Assembly (NCBI GenBank): GCA_020536535.1
Contig: JAHLWZ010000465.1
Location: forward strand, 1-29,452
Length of the DNA: 29,452 nt
Direction: 5' to 3'
Source: Pelomyxa schiedti
Taxonomy: Eukaryota; Evosea; Pelobiontida; Pelomyxidae
Shown here: positions 1-9,608 of the stretch, in pieces
Layout of the letters: each line of letters begins with the position of its first letter
How positions within the stretch are numbered: the first letter of the stretch is position 1
Notes under the pieces: model-generated
Seen by the model: only the letters and a program-made list of their open reading frames with translations
Database searches by the model: none
Told to the model about the DNA's origin: nothing
Made by a program: the position numbers and the translations under genes

Positions 1-24
1 TGGGGCTTTATTCTCTTCCCACAG

Positions 25-262
25 AAGCTAACATGCAAAAACTGGAAACATGGAAACAACAAAAACAGCTGTGGCTTCTATCAAAGAAAAGCAAGCACAA
101 GCTGTTCCTCAGCAACAGCCACGCAAACACAGACCTTCAGCTTCACAAGTGGCACCCATTCCCGAAAGCGTTAACGCAGAATGGTACAATCTACAGCGCT
201 GTGTCAAAAAATCGAAATTGTCGCATCGATGTGTCAAAAACCAAGAAATTGGAGTTATTTGA
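25..262 (+). other. possible terminal exon of an unidentified gene at the left edge
   Basis: A pyrimidine-rich stretch ending in a cag at 24 looks like a 3' splice site, so an exon of a plus-strand gene may start at 25. Two readings are possible. One runs from 25 to a taa at 172-174. The other starts at an ATG at 50 and gives 70 residues ending at 262, rich in Gln, Lys and Ala. Neither resembles a family I recognise. The stretch from about 263 to 369 is A/T-rich and probably holds 3' untranslated sequence of this exon and of the WASP gene that converges on it. Confidence 0.25.
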
Positions 263-369
263 CCCCCAAAAGTCCGTGCTTCAACGCAAACTCATGGAAA
301 AACAAAAAACTGTGGAACATAACTTTTTTTTTTTGGAGGGTTTTGGGATAGCAATTGTTTTTGGGTTCG

Positions 370-2007
370 CTAATCACTCCAAACATCTTCCTCTACCTCC
401 TCCTCTTCATCATCCACAGGCCTTAATTCTGGCAAACAGTAAGAATACGAAAAAGTGGAATGCATGTGACATACTATCACGCCTAATGGCCATCACATTG
501 GCGATGGAGTCCACCAAGGACTTTCCCTCAGCAGAATTCAAATCAGGAGCCTTCTTCTCGTTTGGGTCAACTTTCCTTAGAGCAGTTCCTTGTTGAATCT
601 GTACAGAGGTAAGTACCATAGAAGAGACCGGTAAGAGAGCACTACCTGCGCAAGAAGGTTGGCTGTGCCAGCACCACTGCCGCCACCAGAGGAGGCGTTA
701 GCAGTTGGGGCAGGAGGCGGTGGTGGAGCCCTTGGGCCAGCGGAAGCCGGAGCAGCTTTGGCACCAGGTGGTGGTGGAGGAGGGGGTGGGGGAGGTGGGG
801 GAGGCGGAGCAGCGCCGCCTCCGGAGCTGCCTCCACTGGGCCCGCTTGGGGAAGATGGTCCAATAGGGGCTGCAGCACCAGAGTAGCCAGAGTCGTTGAT
901 AACTTGAATCAACATCTGTGCTGTCTCGGGATTTTGCAACTCCCTTTTTTTCACACCAGCAGCTTGGAATAATTTCTTCCAATCTGATTGAAGTCAGAAA
1001 CGTGGTAGAAACCTAGATGGTGAAACCTGCAGGAATATTCTTAATCTCAAATCCAGAATCAGCATCCCACCCAATGTGAGACTTGTGATCAAAGCCACGA
1101 GGATCGGATATCTCGAAGTTTTCTTCCTCCGTGTTGGTCTGCACCATGGCAGTAACACTAGAAGCAACATTTGACATGGCACGCTTAGCAAATCCAAAAG
1201 CCCCTGAAAAGAAGCTTGGTGACTTTGCCCCCTGCTTGGATGCATCCAGTCTGGCTGCCTCTTGTTTCCTAGCAGCGTCCTGGGCAACAGTTGGGGACGG
1301 AGAAGCTGGAGGTGGTGTCTGTGTGTGGTTAGGAGGAGGGGACGGAGCTTTCTCTGGTTGAGCTTCTTGGTCCGAAACCTCAGGTTCGGGTTCGTGGGCG
1401 GGGGGGGGAGCGGGAGCGGCGTGTGGGCGGGAGTGTACCGGGGGTGGGGGTGCCTTGGCGGAATTGTGTGGAGGAACGGGAGGGGCAGTGGTTCCAGTGG
1501 GAGTCCCATTTCGCGCGGGAATTCCTGGGCGGGCTGTGGTGGAACTTTGGTTGGAAACGGGAGAGCCCGCAGCCGCGCGAACGGCGACGTAGAATTCGTG
1601 GGCTTCGGAGGGATCAGCGAAAGAGAGACCCATAACTGAAGTTTCTCCCTCGAAGCAGTGGAAGAAGGGCTTGGCCTCTTCGTAGGGGAAATTGGGCTTG
1701 TACAACTCCTGGGAGAAGCTCACGTTGCCGCTTTTCAGATCAACAACTTTTCTGTATAGTAAAGAAACAATACTGTTAGGAGACGAGCGAGGGTCAAACC
1801 AAAAGGGAGGGGAAAAAAAGAGATCTTATTAACGCACATATAATGAGCGGACTTCTCGTGAACAAGAGTTACGGCGCCCATTGTTTTGGTATATGACCAT
1901 GTTGTGCTTTGTGCGGTGTAAACACGAGCAATTGTGCACGAAACAACGGTCCCTGGTGATACAGCGTTTTCGACTTGGCTCCTTTCGTCTTCACTTAATA
2001 AACTCAT
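370..2007 (-). CDS. WASP family actin nucleation-promoting factor (WH1-CRIB-polyPro-WH2-CA), 471 aa
   Basis: Activates the Arp2/3 complex downstream of Cdc42/Rac-type GTPases at the plasma membrane. Five exons: 2007-1838, 1751-1027, 983-646, 598-475, 428-370; phases agree and total 472 codons. Residues about 15-125 form a WH1 domain. About 270-295 is a CRIB/GBD with the ISDPRGFDHKSHIGWD core. A Pro-rich linker and a poly-Pro run cover about 340-385, then a WH2-like segment (LLAQIQQG..LRKVD) around 408-425. After a central connector (RRDKLRPV) comes an acidic tail with the hallmark tryptophan (EEDVWSD) ending the protein. The whole VCA output module is therefore present. It is shorter than human N-WASP (about 500) but like protist WASPs. 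Same strand as the PIG-Z gene upstream, with 164 bases between. Confidence 0.93.
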
Positions 2008-2171
2008 TTGCTTGTTGTTACGGTTGTTGTGGTTTTACAAGTTTTTTTGTTGTGTGTTGCTTTTTTTTTGTTTGTTTGTTTTGTGATTAACGGTGGCGGG
2101 GTTTAAAAAATCAAAAACAACGATTCAAAGTAACGGTTGATTCTAAGAAAAAGCAATTGCATGGGTAGATC

Positions 2172-4306
2172 TCACTTGAAAGGCACCTTGAAAACAACAA
2201 GCCTGAGCTGCGGCAGGATTGGTTGATCGAGTGACGGCGGATTTTCGTTCGTGAGGTGCAGGAACGACCGGTCGATGTTAGAACCCCGAGGCAGAGCACG
2301 CACAACTTCTCCCATAAGTGGCTCTGTGGCTGGTGTGACTACATAGAGGAGGCGACCAGTGTCAGAAGTGCATTCCTCCTTCAATTGAGAAATCTTGTCA
2401 AGGAGCTCCGATGTTGTGTTGTTTGTGAGATCGTAGACTTTCACTTGTGGGAAGGTAAGAAAAGTAACTTTAGACAGAGATATTGAAATCTCACTGATTT
2501 GTATTATTAATGGATAATAGGTAGAAAAAGAACCTGGATGATAGGAAAAAATGTATCGTGGAGCCATGTATGTGTGGTAGTATAAAGCTACTGGGGAGCA
2601 GTGCGAATTTGTTATAGTCTTTGGTGCACTACTTGCTAGGTGCAATACACTGGGCACCACACCGGCTTGATGTAATAAGGAAAAATAGCTCAATAAGACT
2701 ATGTTGAAGATCACCCAGAGCCCCTGCACTTGTGGTTAGAAAAGAAAAAATGAGAGGATAGAAAATACCACAAGAAAACGAGACCGGAAAAGTAAATGTG
2801 CACAGAGGATTGCAAGAGGCATAGCCAGAGGCAATAAGAATCTTGGCTCTTGATGAGGGGCCAGAGACAGTAGCAACAACCCACTGACAATGCAGCAGCC
2901 CAGAGCCTGTCTAAATGCATTCCGAGATGCTTCAAGAAAAGTGATAATGGAAAGAGGTTTTGAATGTTTCCCATACTCCAAAGGTGTTGCCAAATCAAAT
3001 TTCTGTTTAGTTTTGTTTTTCAGGACTAAAGGAGTATATATGGAGTTTGCCTTAGTCACACCTTAATAAATACCATAAGGCAAGTATTGCTAAAGGCCCG
3101 TACATCATTGGCATATTGACTACAAAGTGCAAGAATTTCGGATGTATTCCATGAACAGCCAGATTCTCCCAATTTGAGTTGTATACAAAGAAGTTATATG
3201 GCGTGATTGCAATTTTTCCCTGTTCAGTGAGTGTAAATTAGTAAGTTAAGTGCATTACTTGGCCAAAATAGTAGGAGTCAATGGCAATTAGGGAAATGCA
3301 AGCTAAGATGAATCCAACGCCACCCGAGACAGTGCACTTGATTAAATGCACAAAATTGTGCAGTGTGAGATTGATCCCTGTGTTTTTCTTTGAAAATGAA
3401 GCAATTACGAAGAGAGGAAAACAAAAAAGCTAAGGAGAGGCAAGATTGTTTTTAACATACTCAGAGAAAAAATGGAGAAACCACAAAGATGAAGGAGATA
3501 AATAATCATAGGTGCAATGAAGAAGAGGTATGTTACTCGACAAAAAAATCCGAGTCCAGCAACAATCCCTATAACAAAGCATAGCGTAGGGGATGGTGAC
3601 CCCTGGTTGAATGCTCAGTGCCCTCAGAACAGTATTGCTGTTATTTACCTGATGCAAGGATGAAAATAGGGTGAACGTAACAGCCACAAAGAGGGATTCC
3701 ATTGTGTTTGAAAAAGGTCTCGTGTGGAAAAGCAATACAGGCCACATTCCAGAGAAACACAACAGGGAAGGAAATATTTCCAGTTTGTGCTGTCTTTGGC
3801 GGCACATGAGTACAACACACACATCTGTAGGTTTGTTTCGAAAGGATAATAATCAGAAAGAGAGCATAGCAGAGAAGATAAAGTACCAATAAGAAGTGTG
3901 AGTAGAAACAAGAAAATCCTGGGAAGAATTAGCAGCATTAAAGGTGGAATTTCTTTTCCACCCCACAGCCACAACGCCTCCTTGGCAACCCACAATGGAG
4001 CACCACTCCCCAGATACCTGTGTGCGTCCCATAATAATAATAAAATAAAAAAAAAAACCCCACGCCACACCAAATCAAAACAAAACAAAACAAAACTCAC
4101 GGCACGACTATCGTCCTGCACGGCCTCGCAGGGTCGAACTCCCACGGTGTGAACGTGGCCCAACTCGGAGCCACTCGCGAGAGTGCCCCCGGGGCTGCCA
4201 CCTCAGCCGACTGGAACCACTCGTCGGGGTGCACGTAGCCTGGTGACATCACGCCCAGGAGACGCACCCCGAGGCTTAGAGCGTACCACACCCACTGCCT
4301 ATTCAT
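2172..4306 (-). CDS. GPI alpha-1,2-mannosyltransferase 4 (PIG-Z/SMP3), GT22, 511 aa
   Basis: Adds the fourth, side-branch mannose to the GPI anchor precursor in the ER lumen, using dolichol-phosphate-mannose. Nine exons: 4306-4101, 4017-3887, 3824-3649, 3602-3461, 3377-3259, 3219-3062, 2910-2769, 2723-2534, 2443-2172; phases close to 512 codons. Residues 26-29 are the luminal HPDE motif (YVHPDEWFQ) of GT22 enzymes. Also visible are TRPFSNTMES, TPYNFFVYNSNWENLAVHGIHP, the HQEPRFLLP motif of the GT22 family, and a C-terminal THTY-like YMAPRY...HLTNENPP segment that matches PIG-Z rather than PIG-B, ALG9 or ALG12. Many hydrophobic helices fit a polytopic ER protein. The intron 2911-3061 (151 bases) is unusually long; part of it may be coding in another splice form. 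Confidence 0.92.
4076..4095 (+). repeat. (CAAAA)4 short tandem repeat in PIG-Z intron 1
   Basis: Four CAAAA units lie just inside the 5' end of intron 1 of the PIG-Z gene (on the coding strand a T/G-rich tract next to the donor site). Simple-sequence DNA; no function assigned. Confidence 0.9.
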
Positions 4307-4503
4307 CTCGCTCTTTCACTTGTATTTTTGTGTTTTAGCGTTCGGGGAATAACTAACAATAGGAAAAAAGGGCTTGTGTTGGTAAGCTGCGCTTAGGGGA
4401 GGGTTTCTCACTGTAAAATGAGTCACCGTGTGGATCGGGTTTAATTTAATTGGGGTTGCATATGTAGGTTCTTGTGGAAGAGATTGGTCTTACCCACATC
4501 AAA

Positions 4504-5918
4504 CTAAGGAGCACCGGTCTGGAGTGCACCAACAGAGAGCTCTTCATGGATGGTTTCTATGGCTGCCGCTATAATGGGAGCCATGCTGAGGCACTCAAGC
4601 TTGGAGCACCTGGCTAGGTGATCTGCTTGAGGTATGGTGTCTGTTATGAATACTCGGGTGAGGTGGCTCTCTTCGATGCTTCATGCAGTTAATTAAATGG
4701 AAATAATACTTTGTTGAGAATACACACAGTCGCAAGGAATTGGCAGAGAAAACACCATGAGTCGAAGCAGCATAAACCTGATAATAATGAGTTGTTGTCC
4801 ATTTCAGAAGGGCCATACCGCCCTGGCACCAGCACTGGCCAGAAGTTCGGTGGCAAGGACTAGAGTCTGCCCAGTATCAATAATGTCATCATAAAGAATA
4901 GCAATTTTATTCTTGACATCGCCCACGAGTTGCCTCATTGCCGCTGGAGAGCCCTCCTAATAAATGTGACTCTAACAGAATCTTCATGGGGATACAAACT
5001 GTCACATGGTCCATCTGCCTCTTGATAATTGTTGCCATTGAATGTATCTTAAGCATATCGGCTAGTAATTTAGCGCGAGAAACACCAGCGGCATCAGGGG
5101 AGCAAATGACCACATCCGACCTCATGCAATTAATAATCATTTGAATGATTACTTGCAAGTTACAGTTGATTCCCAAACATCTCAGTAAATTTTTGAGCAA
5201 ACACAGTGAAAGCACTCAGATGATCCGTGGGTGTGTTCCCAAAGAATCCCTATTGCAAACGTTAATGGATCACTATTACGAATATGGCAACAAATGATTA
5301 CCTGAAGTTGCCCATTGTGCAAATCCACAAAAATCAACCGGTCCGGTTCAGCAGAGAGTATTTGGTTAGCAACACAGAGAGCAGAAATGGGAACACGTGG
5401 AAGGCGTTTACGGTCCTGGCGACCATAGCCGTAATACGGAACTACAGCGGTAACACGGGCCGCTGATGACAACTAGTAGAAAGTATATAAGTTCAAGTAT
5501 TGACAAAATGAAGATGCACTTCACTGGAACCTCACCTTACATGTGTGAATTAAAAGAATAAGTTCCTGTATAGCGGAGTCAACGCACGGCGGGCACGTGG
5601 ACTGAACAACGAACATGTCAGATCCCCTAATGCTCTCGTTCACCTATCTGTGGTCATTTCGCGAAACTACATTTAACAATACAATATAATGTTATCAAAA
5701 CCATAATATACAGAGACTTTCGTTTCACAATACATAGAGTGAAGCTAAAAGCAACGAATAAGAACAAAAAAAAAAACCTGCATCTTAATCTCTCCATCAG
5801 CAAACCGCCCGACGATAGAATTGGTCAGATCTACTCCCAGTTGGGTAGCCACAGAACTAGCAAGTTGCGCATTCGAGGTCCCGGACAAAACACGTACCGT
5901 GTACCTCACTGCCTGCAT
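4504..5918 (-). CDS. ribose-phosphate pyrophosphokinase (PRPP synthetase), 327 aa
   Basis: Makes 5-phosphoribosyl-1-pyrophosphate from ribose 5-phosphate and ATP for purine, pyrimidine, NAD, His and Trp synthesis; cytosolic. Eight exons: 5918-5778, 5643-5536, 5472-5302, 5249-5164, 5120-5006, 4956-4819, 4777-4728, 4678-4504; total 328 codons. Recognisable parts in order: RFADGEI near residue 40, the [20 protein letters not shown] ATP-site segment around 85-105, DLHNGQ at 133-138, [11 protein letters not shown] around 176-186, the PRPP-binding loop DDIIDTGQT at about 230-238, and [11 protein letters not shown] followed by ITDTIPQ. Length is normal for the family (310-320). The usual DLHAGQ is DLHNGQ here, a tolerated change. 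The first Met gives the correct N-terminus directly, so the start is firm. Confidence 0.95.
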
Positions 5919-6191
5919 GGTATTTGTTTTTTTGGTTTTGTGTTTTTTCCCTACTACTATTTCGGATCTGCTCGGTTGTCTGTGTACTCATGTACTTTTT
6001 TGGCTCTTGAATCAACAGATAGAATGTTTTCTCTTGTTGATGGCCATCAAAGGACAAGCGAAATGCATTTGTGCGTTTGATTGATTTATCTTTAGTTTAC
6101 ATGGCTTTGTTTGCTTCCAAAGCGTGGTGTTTCGGGCTTGAATTTATACACTTGGAATATAAACAACCAAGCAGGGATACATGTCCTCTCC
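5919..6191. other. intergenic: 5' region of PRPP synthetase and 3' end of the upstream orphan gene
   Basis: Both flanking genes are on the minus strand. The 273 bases hold the promoter and 5' leader of the PRPP synthetase gene and the 3' untranslated end of the 6192-7281 gene. I see no ORF continuing either gene, no RNA gene and no repeat. Confidence 0.6.
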
Positions 6192-7281
6192 TCAGCTTCT
6201 TCTTGCAGGTGGAGTGTACTTGAAGTGCTGTGCTGCATGTGGGGTGGTTGGGACCCTTGGAGAGGCATTGATGATCATGCCTCCTGTCCCTGCTCCACCA
6301 CCACCCACCTTAGTGAGGTTAAGTGGGCCAAGAGGATTCGGTATTGTTGTAAGATGTCTTCCCTGTGGCATTTCTCTGGAATTTAGTTTTGTTTTAGGGG
6401 CAAGGAAGGGGAGGGGGCAAAGGTCAGCCAGTCTTTAAACCAGGAGGAAAATAGACCTGATTACTGCATCCGGGATTATTGTCCCTTCCATTCGTTGGCT
6501 GACAGCGGTATCCATTACCTGAAACATGGTGAAATGAAATGGAAAAAGAGAAGAAGACAATCAACATACCCGGCACCATTCTGGGAACCCTGAAATTCGA
6601 GACTGGAGAGAGGGTAAATCTACAGCACCGAGTTGTGGCTGTGACATAATATTCAGACAGATAACACCAATAACGAGAAGGAACCGTTGTTGTAGCATTT
6701 TGAACATCCTTCTGTGTTGCGGAGAGAAAACGGAATGGGCAACTGAAATCCACAGTCAATCCCGAATACTTTGACTCATGTTTTCTCATTTGTTTTATAA
6801 GGTCGATTTCTGATGCTTGTGGTGACGGCTTCAGCAGCACAGTAGCCTGTAAGAAATAAAAAATAAGAGTTCTATTTAACAAAAAAAACCAATTACTCGA
6901 AAAAACAACAACAACAACAACAACAAAAAAAAAACCATTAAGGAAAAAACTAACTTCCTTCTACAACAAACAAACAAACAAACAAACAAACAAACAAACA
7001 AACAAACAAACAAAAAGAAGTACACAGACCCTAGGGGTGTAAGCAGGCATCGACACGGGCGTCGCTGCGGCCGACGCGGTGCCGTGGCGGTGCCCGTTGG
7101 CCGCCGCGCTGGGCGTGGGCGTGACCGCGCGGGAGGACTGCGTGGGCTGGTTGAGGGTCAGCGGGGGCGGGTTGGGGTGGTGCGACGCAGACGACGCCGT
7201 GGCCGCCGTCGCCCCGCCGCCCTGCCGCGGGTGCAACGTCGGCTGCCCCAGCGCCGCGCCCCCTGGCGTTGCTCGAGACAT
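6192..7281 (-). CDS. unrecognised protein with low-complexity N-terminus, 238 aa
   Basis: Five exons: 7281-7030, 6846-6770, 6711-6570, 6518-6457, 6375-6192; phases close to 239 codons, and only this reading joins all segments without a stop. Residues 1-84 are Ala/Gly/Pro/Thr-rich and come from a GC-rich first exon. Residues about 90-175 are the ordered-looking part: a charged helix (SEIDLIKQMRKHESKRMFKM), a hydrophobic stretch (RFLLVIGVICLNIM), then LPSLQSRISGFPEWCRVMDTA. The tail is Gly/Pro/basic (FKYTPPARRS). The hydrophobic stretch is short and polar-flanked, so it may be a buried helix rather than a membrane anchor. I do not recognise the family. Its 5' end is divergent from the next gene across 347 bases. 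Confidence 0.72.
6904..6926 (+). repeat. (AAC)n microsatellite in an intron
   Basis: About seven to eight AAC units within intron 1 (6847-7029) of the 238-aa orphan gene, close to the 3' splice side. Confidence 0.92.
6967..7014 (+). repeat. (CAAA)12 microsatellite in an intron
   Basis: Twelve perfect CAAA units near the donor site of intron 1 of the orphan gene on the minus strand; on the coding strand this reads as TTTG units. Together with the neighbouring AAC tract it explains why this intron is 183 bases long where most here are under 60. Likely length-variable. Confidence 0.97.
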
Positions 7282-7628
7282 GGACTACTGCGAGGTGTGG
7301 GGTGGAGACTGGAGCCCGACGCGAAGAAGCGGTGGTGCGTTGCTTCGAGGTTTTCTTTTGGTTGGAGAAGAACTTCTTCTCATCTGATCCCCTTTTTTGG
7401 TTCGACGAAACTCAGTGTCGGCCCGACAGTTGGTTCGAGGCTTCCACTCCAAGGATTCTGAGAGTGGAAGCCACGTTTCAGGGCTGTCTTTAAGTCGAAA
7501 GAGGTTGAGGCGACGAAAAGAAAAAAAAAAAAAAAAACCGGACAAAACCTGATGACATTGGCACCGGGTCAGTAGTAGGACAGCACGAACTGCCACCATA
7601 AAACGCAATAAAACAACAAAATGTGGAG
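7282..7628. promoter_or_regulatory. 347-base divergent intergenic region
   Basis: Lies between the starts of the minus-strand 238-aa orphan and the plus-strand 429-aa gene, so it must carry both promoters. It contains an 18-base poly-A tract near 7520-7537 and no ORF that fits either gene. No TATA-like box stands out clearly. Confidence 0.5.
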
Positions 7629-9332
7629 ATGGCTGGGCACTTGATTAACACGGCACGTGGTCCCCACCACAAACAGGAGATGCAGTCAAAATATTCTCGC
7701 GGTACACCAAGGATGAGTGGGTGGAAGCCAGAGTAATACACTGCGATAGGAAGACTCTGTTGGCGTACTATTGCACGTCTTCCAGAAACTCACACAGATG
7801 TAAAACTCCCAACACGAGGAAAAGGGCGTATATCATGGTACCTTTTTCTTCTGACAGATGGGTCTATGACCGGCTACGTGGGCGTCCCAAAGACGAGTAT
7901 TTCTTCTTGTTGATAGCAGTATTCCCCTAAAATACTGTGCAGTCAAGCGGATTGGATGGGCAAGATGAAACACACCCCAGACAGCGAACGTCCAATTGTA
8001 AATGCACTAATTCAATTGCCTGCACCGCCCTCACCACATTGTGTCAATAATCCAGTGCCTCTAAAAGTTAACTTAAAAAAATTTCAACCACGACGCATAC
8101 TCAAAGAGAGACCAAGTGGCACCACAGAAATGGTATGCTCCATTTTCAATACCCCGATTAAGGATCATCAAACAGAACACAACACCCGTATCTTGTGTCT
8201 CTCGTACACCGAACTACTGGCGCAGTTTGGTTTGAGGCAAAAAATGTTCTCTCTCTCATTTTTTATAGAAAGATGCTCAGGACCCTCGAAGACACCACGC
8301 TGACCTGCTCTATATAGAACGCGTGCAAGGTCGACGTTTGAGGGAATTCAACCGTTCTGAAGTTTCCTACCTCTACCTATTTCAAGGCTTCTCTAATCCT
8401 ATTTAAGCGGGAAATGCGAGAACTTAGTCAGATGTTTGCACAACTTCAGCAAAGAGAAGAAGCAATGAAAAAGGAAAAAATATCGGGAGAACAACACAGG
8501 CATTATGAACCTCAAATACCAAACCCCCCTCTGTCGTCGGTGAACCCAGTTTCAAAGGTTTCAGTTTGCTAACTTGTAATACTTAGTGCCAACAGGTGAG
8601 AGACGACAAGGCAATCCTTGTTTCGGGAGATTGTATTTATATATTGAATTGTATTTCCGGACAGGTTCAATTGGTAGTTGGTCCCTGTTGTATAACCCTG
8701 GAAGGAATGAAGGTAGTTGTATCCTGGAGATGTCATCTTACCTTAACCCCTTCAAGGTTATCGAAGGTCCAAGAAAAGTAACACCAGATGAAGTACCTTT
8801 TCCCTCGGAGATTACATTGCCACCCCCTGAGGAGTCCTTTGATTCCATCACTGGAAGCAGTCTGTTCAACAATGATGACGAAGTTGTGACCCTCACGGCC
8901 CAACAAGTAGCAGATCTTCTGGGTAGTTCTGATATAAGAGAATGCGTCATCCCGGAAGTGCTATGCATTATCTGATACTACTCTGTTCTTACTTTTTTAG
9001 GGTGCGTTTCCTTGGGAAACAAATTACGTTGAAGAACCACCCCCTCCTACTAATCACACAATACCAACAGTCGATACTACACTAGATGAAGAAACGCAAT
9101 TGTGTGAACTAGTGGCTATGGGGTTACTTCCATTTCCTTGTAAACACAAACTTATTCCCTAACCAGTTTTATGACCCAAGCCGAGATGGACCGCAGAATC
9201 AGGGCCACTTCGTGCTCCTTAGGAACTGACGATGCCCCAATGCGGACAGACCAACGCAGTCCCCCCAGAAAAACACACCGCCCCGCCAACAACCAAACCA
9301 CACGATCGAGGAAAAGAACGCAAAATTCTTGA
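7629..9332 (+). CDS. unrecognised coiled-coil protein with UBA-like C-terminus, 429 aa
   Basis: Ten exons: 7629-7732, 7786-7861, 7917-8115, 8163-8224, 8269-8361, 8408-8557, 8596-8712, 8757-8957, 9001-9122, 9167-9332; total 430 codons, most introns 37-55 bases. Exons from 7917 on are the firmest; the first two are less sure because the start could also be the ATG at 7956. Residues about 150-215 are a charged helix (RRLREFNRSEREMRELSQMF..), probably coiled coil. About 230-270 is beta-like (SGDCIYILNCISGQVQLVVG then GMKVIEGPRKV), faintly like a major-vault-protein strand repeat. An acidic Pro-rich region follows. Near 370 ETQLCELVAMGF resembles the start of a UBA domain, and the last 40 residues are basic. 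Function unknown. Confidence 0.68.
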
Positions 9333-9608
9333 GGAATTCCATCGAACCTCCATCTCTCTGCTCCCGATCGAATTCTTCACCGTCCATTTATTTTACGTTT
9401 TCTTATCCTAACGAGATGAAGATTCGTGTACGATGACGAAGCCCCGAACGCAATAAAAAAAGATCGCGAAACAGGCCATCAAAACAATTAATTTTACAAT
9501 AAGTTATAGTCGTACATACTAAAATGTCCCGAGTACGTACCCCACGTCCTTCTCCGTGTCACTAATTAGACCCAGCTCGGTGAATCACGCAGTCAGTCGC
9601 GCAGCACA

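Noticed and set aside
33..596. 187-codon plus-strand open frame at the left edge
   Set aside because: Runs antisense through the last exons of the WASP gene, whose frame and motifs are clear.
6904..7014. AAC/CAAA tracts as telomeric or transposon-related repeats
   Set aside because: They are short perfect microsatellites inside one intron, with no terminal repeats, target duplication or transposase nearby.
7663..7930. Tudor/SH3-like reading (AVKIFSRYTKDEWVEARVIHC)
   Set aside because: Attractive by eye, but it needs an acceptor at 7673 with no usable upstream exon. The alternative frame starting at 7629 joins all later exons in phase. Kept as a second choice for the N-terminus.
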